Source: Chloroflexota bacterium (lineage in GTDB: Bacteria; Chloroflexota; Dehalococcoidia; Tepidiformales; Tepidiformaceae). From it: DNA of 5,704 nt. The stretch lies in assembly GCA_963169135.1 (NCBI GenBank), contig CAUJEQ010000166.1:1-5704 (forward strand). Reading direction: 5' to 3'. The notes under the pieces were generated by a model, which ran no database searches, was not told the DNA's origin, and was given only the letters and a program-made list of their open reading frames with translations. The translations under genes were made by a program, and so were the position numbers. This document shows positions 5,225-5,704 of this stretch, one piece after another (within the stretch, counting starts at the first letter, position 1; each line of letters begins with the position of its first letter).

Positions 5225-5704
5225 ATGGACGTGACGTTTCGCGGGCTGGAGTTCCGGCGCAGCGGACGCGTGGTGCTCGCGCTGCCCGGGCTGACGCTGG
5301 CGAGCGGGCGGGTGACGGCCGTGCTCGGTCCGAACGGCTCCGGGAAAACGACGATGCTGCGGCTCATCGCGGCGCTGGAGCGTCCGGATGCCGGGGCGGT
5401 ACTCCTGGGCGGCCGCCCCGCGACCCCTGACCGGGAAACGCGCGAGGCGATCGCGTACGCATTCCAGCAGGCGGCGTTCCTCACCGGGACGGTGCGGTCG
5501 AACCTGGACCTGGCACTGCGGTTGCGGTCGCTTTCGGCGGCGGAGCGGGCGGCGCGCATCGAGCAGGCTGCGGCGGCATGTGGCATCGGCCACCTGCTCC
5601 ACCGGAACGCGCACCGGGTCTCGGGCGGGGAGGGGCAGCGGGCGAACCTGGCCCGGGCGCTGTGCCTGCGAGCACCGATCACCCTGCTCGATGAGCCCCT
5701 GCAC
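5225..5704 (+). CDS. tupC: Tungstate-type ABC transporter ATPase, 3' end cut by window
   Basis: ATP-binding subunit that would power oxyanion import through TupB from the cytoplasmic side. The first 160 residues are present with no stop codon. Visible are Walker A GPNGSGKTT (35-43), the Q-loop at AFQQ (Gln81), the ABC signature VSGGEGQR (132-139), and Walker B ITLLDEP with Asp156 and catalytic Glu157. The signature has Glu-Gly where LSGGQ-QR is usual; such variation is seen in ABC proteins and need not mean loss of function. The H-loop histidine and any C-terminal regulatory domain lie beyond the window, so I cannot tell a short TupC from a longer ModC-like protein. ATG 5225 follows tupB by 7 nt and lacks a Shine-Dalgarno sequence, which points to coupled translation. 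Confidence 0.92.
   Translation, partial: MDVTFRGLEFRRSGRVVLALPGLTLASGRVTAVLGPNGSGKTTMLRLIAALERPDAGAVLLGGRPATPDRETREAIAYAFQQAAFLTGTVRSNLDLALRLRSLSAAERAARIEQAAAACGIGHLLHRNAHRVSGGEGQRANLARALCLRAPITLLDEPLH

Noticed and set aside
3573..5704. Phosphate (Pst) or molybdate (Mod) transporter as the identity of the ABC operon
   Set aside because: The TTTSTQDSGLL and SRGDNSGTHTKE motifs and the A-B-C gene order fit the Tup group better than PstS or ModA, although ligand choice is unproven.

Overview
The window is about 5.7 kb of high-GC bacterial DNA. It carries six protein-coding genes in three blocks, with no RNA gene, CRISPR array, insertion sequence or integrase visible. Both lipoproteins are bacterial: one has an LSGC lipobox, the other an AAAC-type lipobox followed by a run of aspartates. 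That second style, with the high GC and weak Shine-Dalgarno signals in part of the window, recalls Chloroflexota or another high-GC, non-proteobacterial lineage. This placement is an impression from style, not a phylogenetic result.

Block 1 (plus strand, 132-1577) is a complete type I glutamine synthetase, glnA, followed by a strong intrinsic terminator. All the catalytic residues I could place are present. The position matching the classic adenylylation tyrosine is phenylalanine, so control by GlnE-type adenylylation is unlikely.

Block 2 (minus strand, 1654-3415) holds two poorly characterised envelope genes. The upstream one encodes a lipoprotein with an HExxH metallopeptidase domain of the peptidase MA type and a C-terminal beta-sandwich (carboxypeptidase-regulatory-like) domain. 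The downstream one encodes a small single-pass membrane protein with four units of about 30 residues built around an [NH]-[ED]-[AT]-[LM]-[FVI] core. I recognise no family for it. The metallopeptidase gene is visibly lower in GC than the genes on either side.

Block 3 (plus strand, 3573 to window end) is a tungstate-type ABC importer operon in the order tupA (binding lipoprotein), tupB (permease), tupC (ATPase, cut by the window edge). TupA would capture the oxyanion outside the membrane, TupB would form the channel and TupC would power transport. The imported metal would feed pterin-cofactor enzymes, none of which lies in the window. Both gene junctions share nearly the same stop-7 nt-start sequence. 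tupA has a -10-like hexamer so close to its start that its mRNA may be leaderless.

I see no clear multi-gene novel system. The items best worth a second look are the repeat protein at 1654-2175, the metallopeptidase lipoprotein next to it, the Tyr-to-Phe change in glutamine synthetase, and the altered oxyanion-pocket neighbourhood of TupA.
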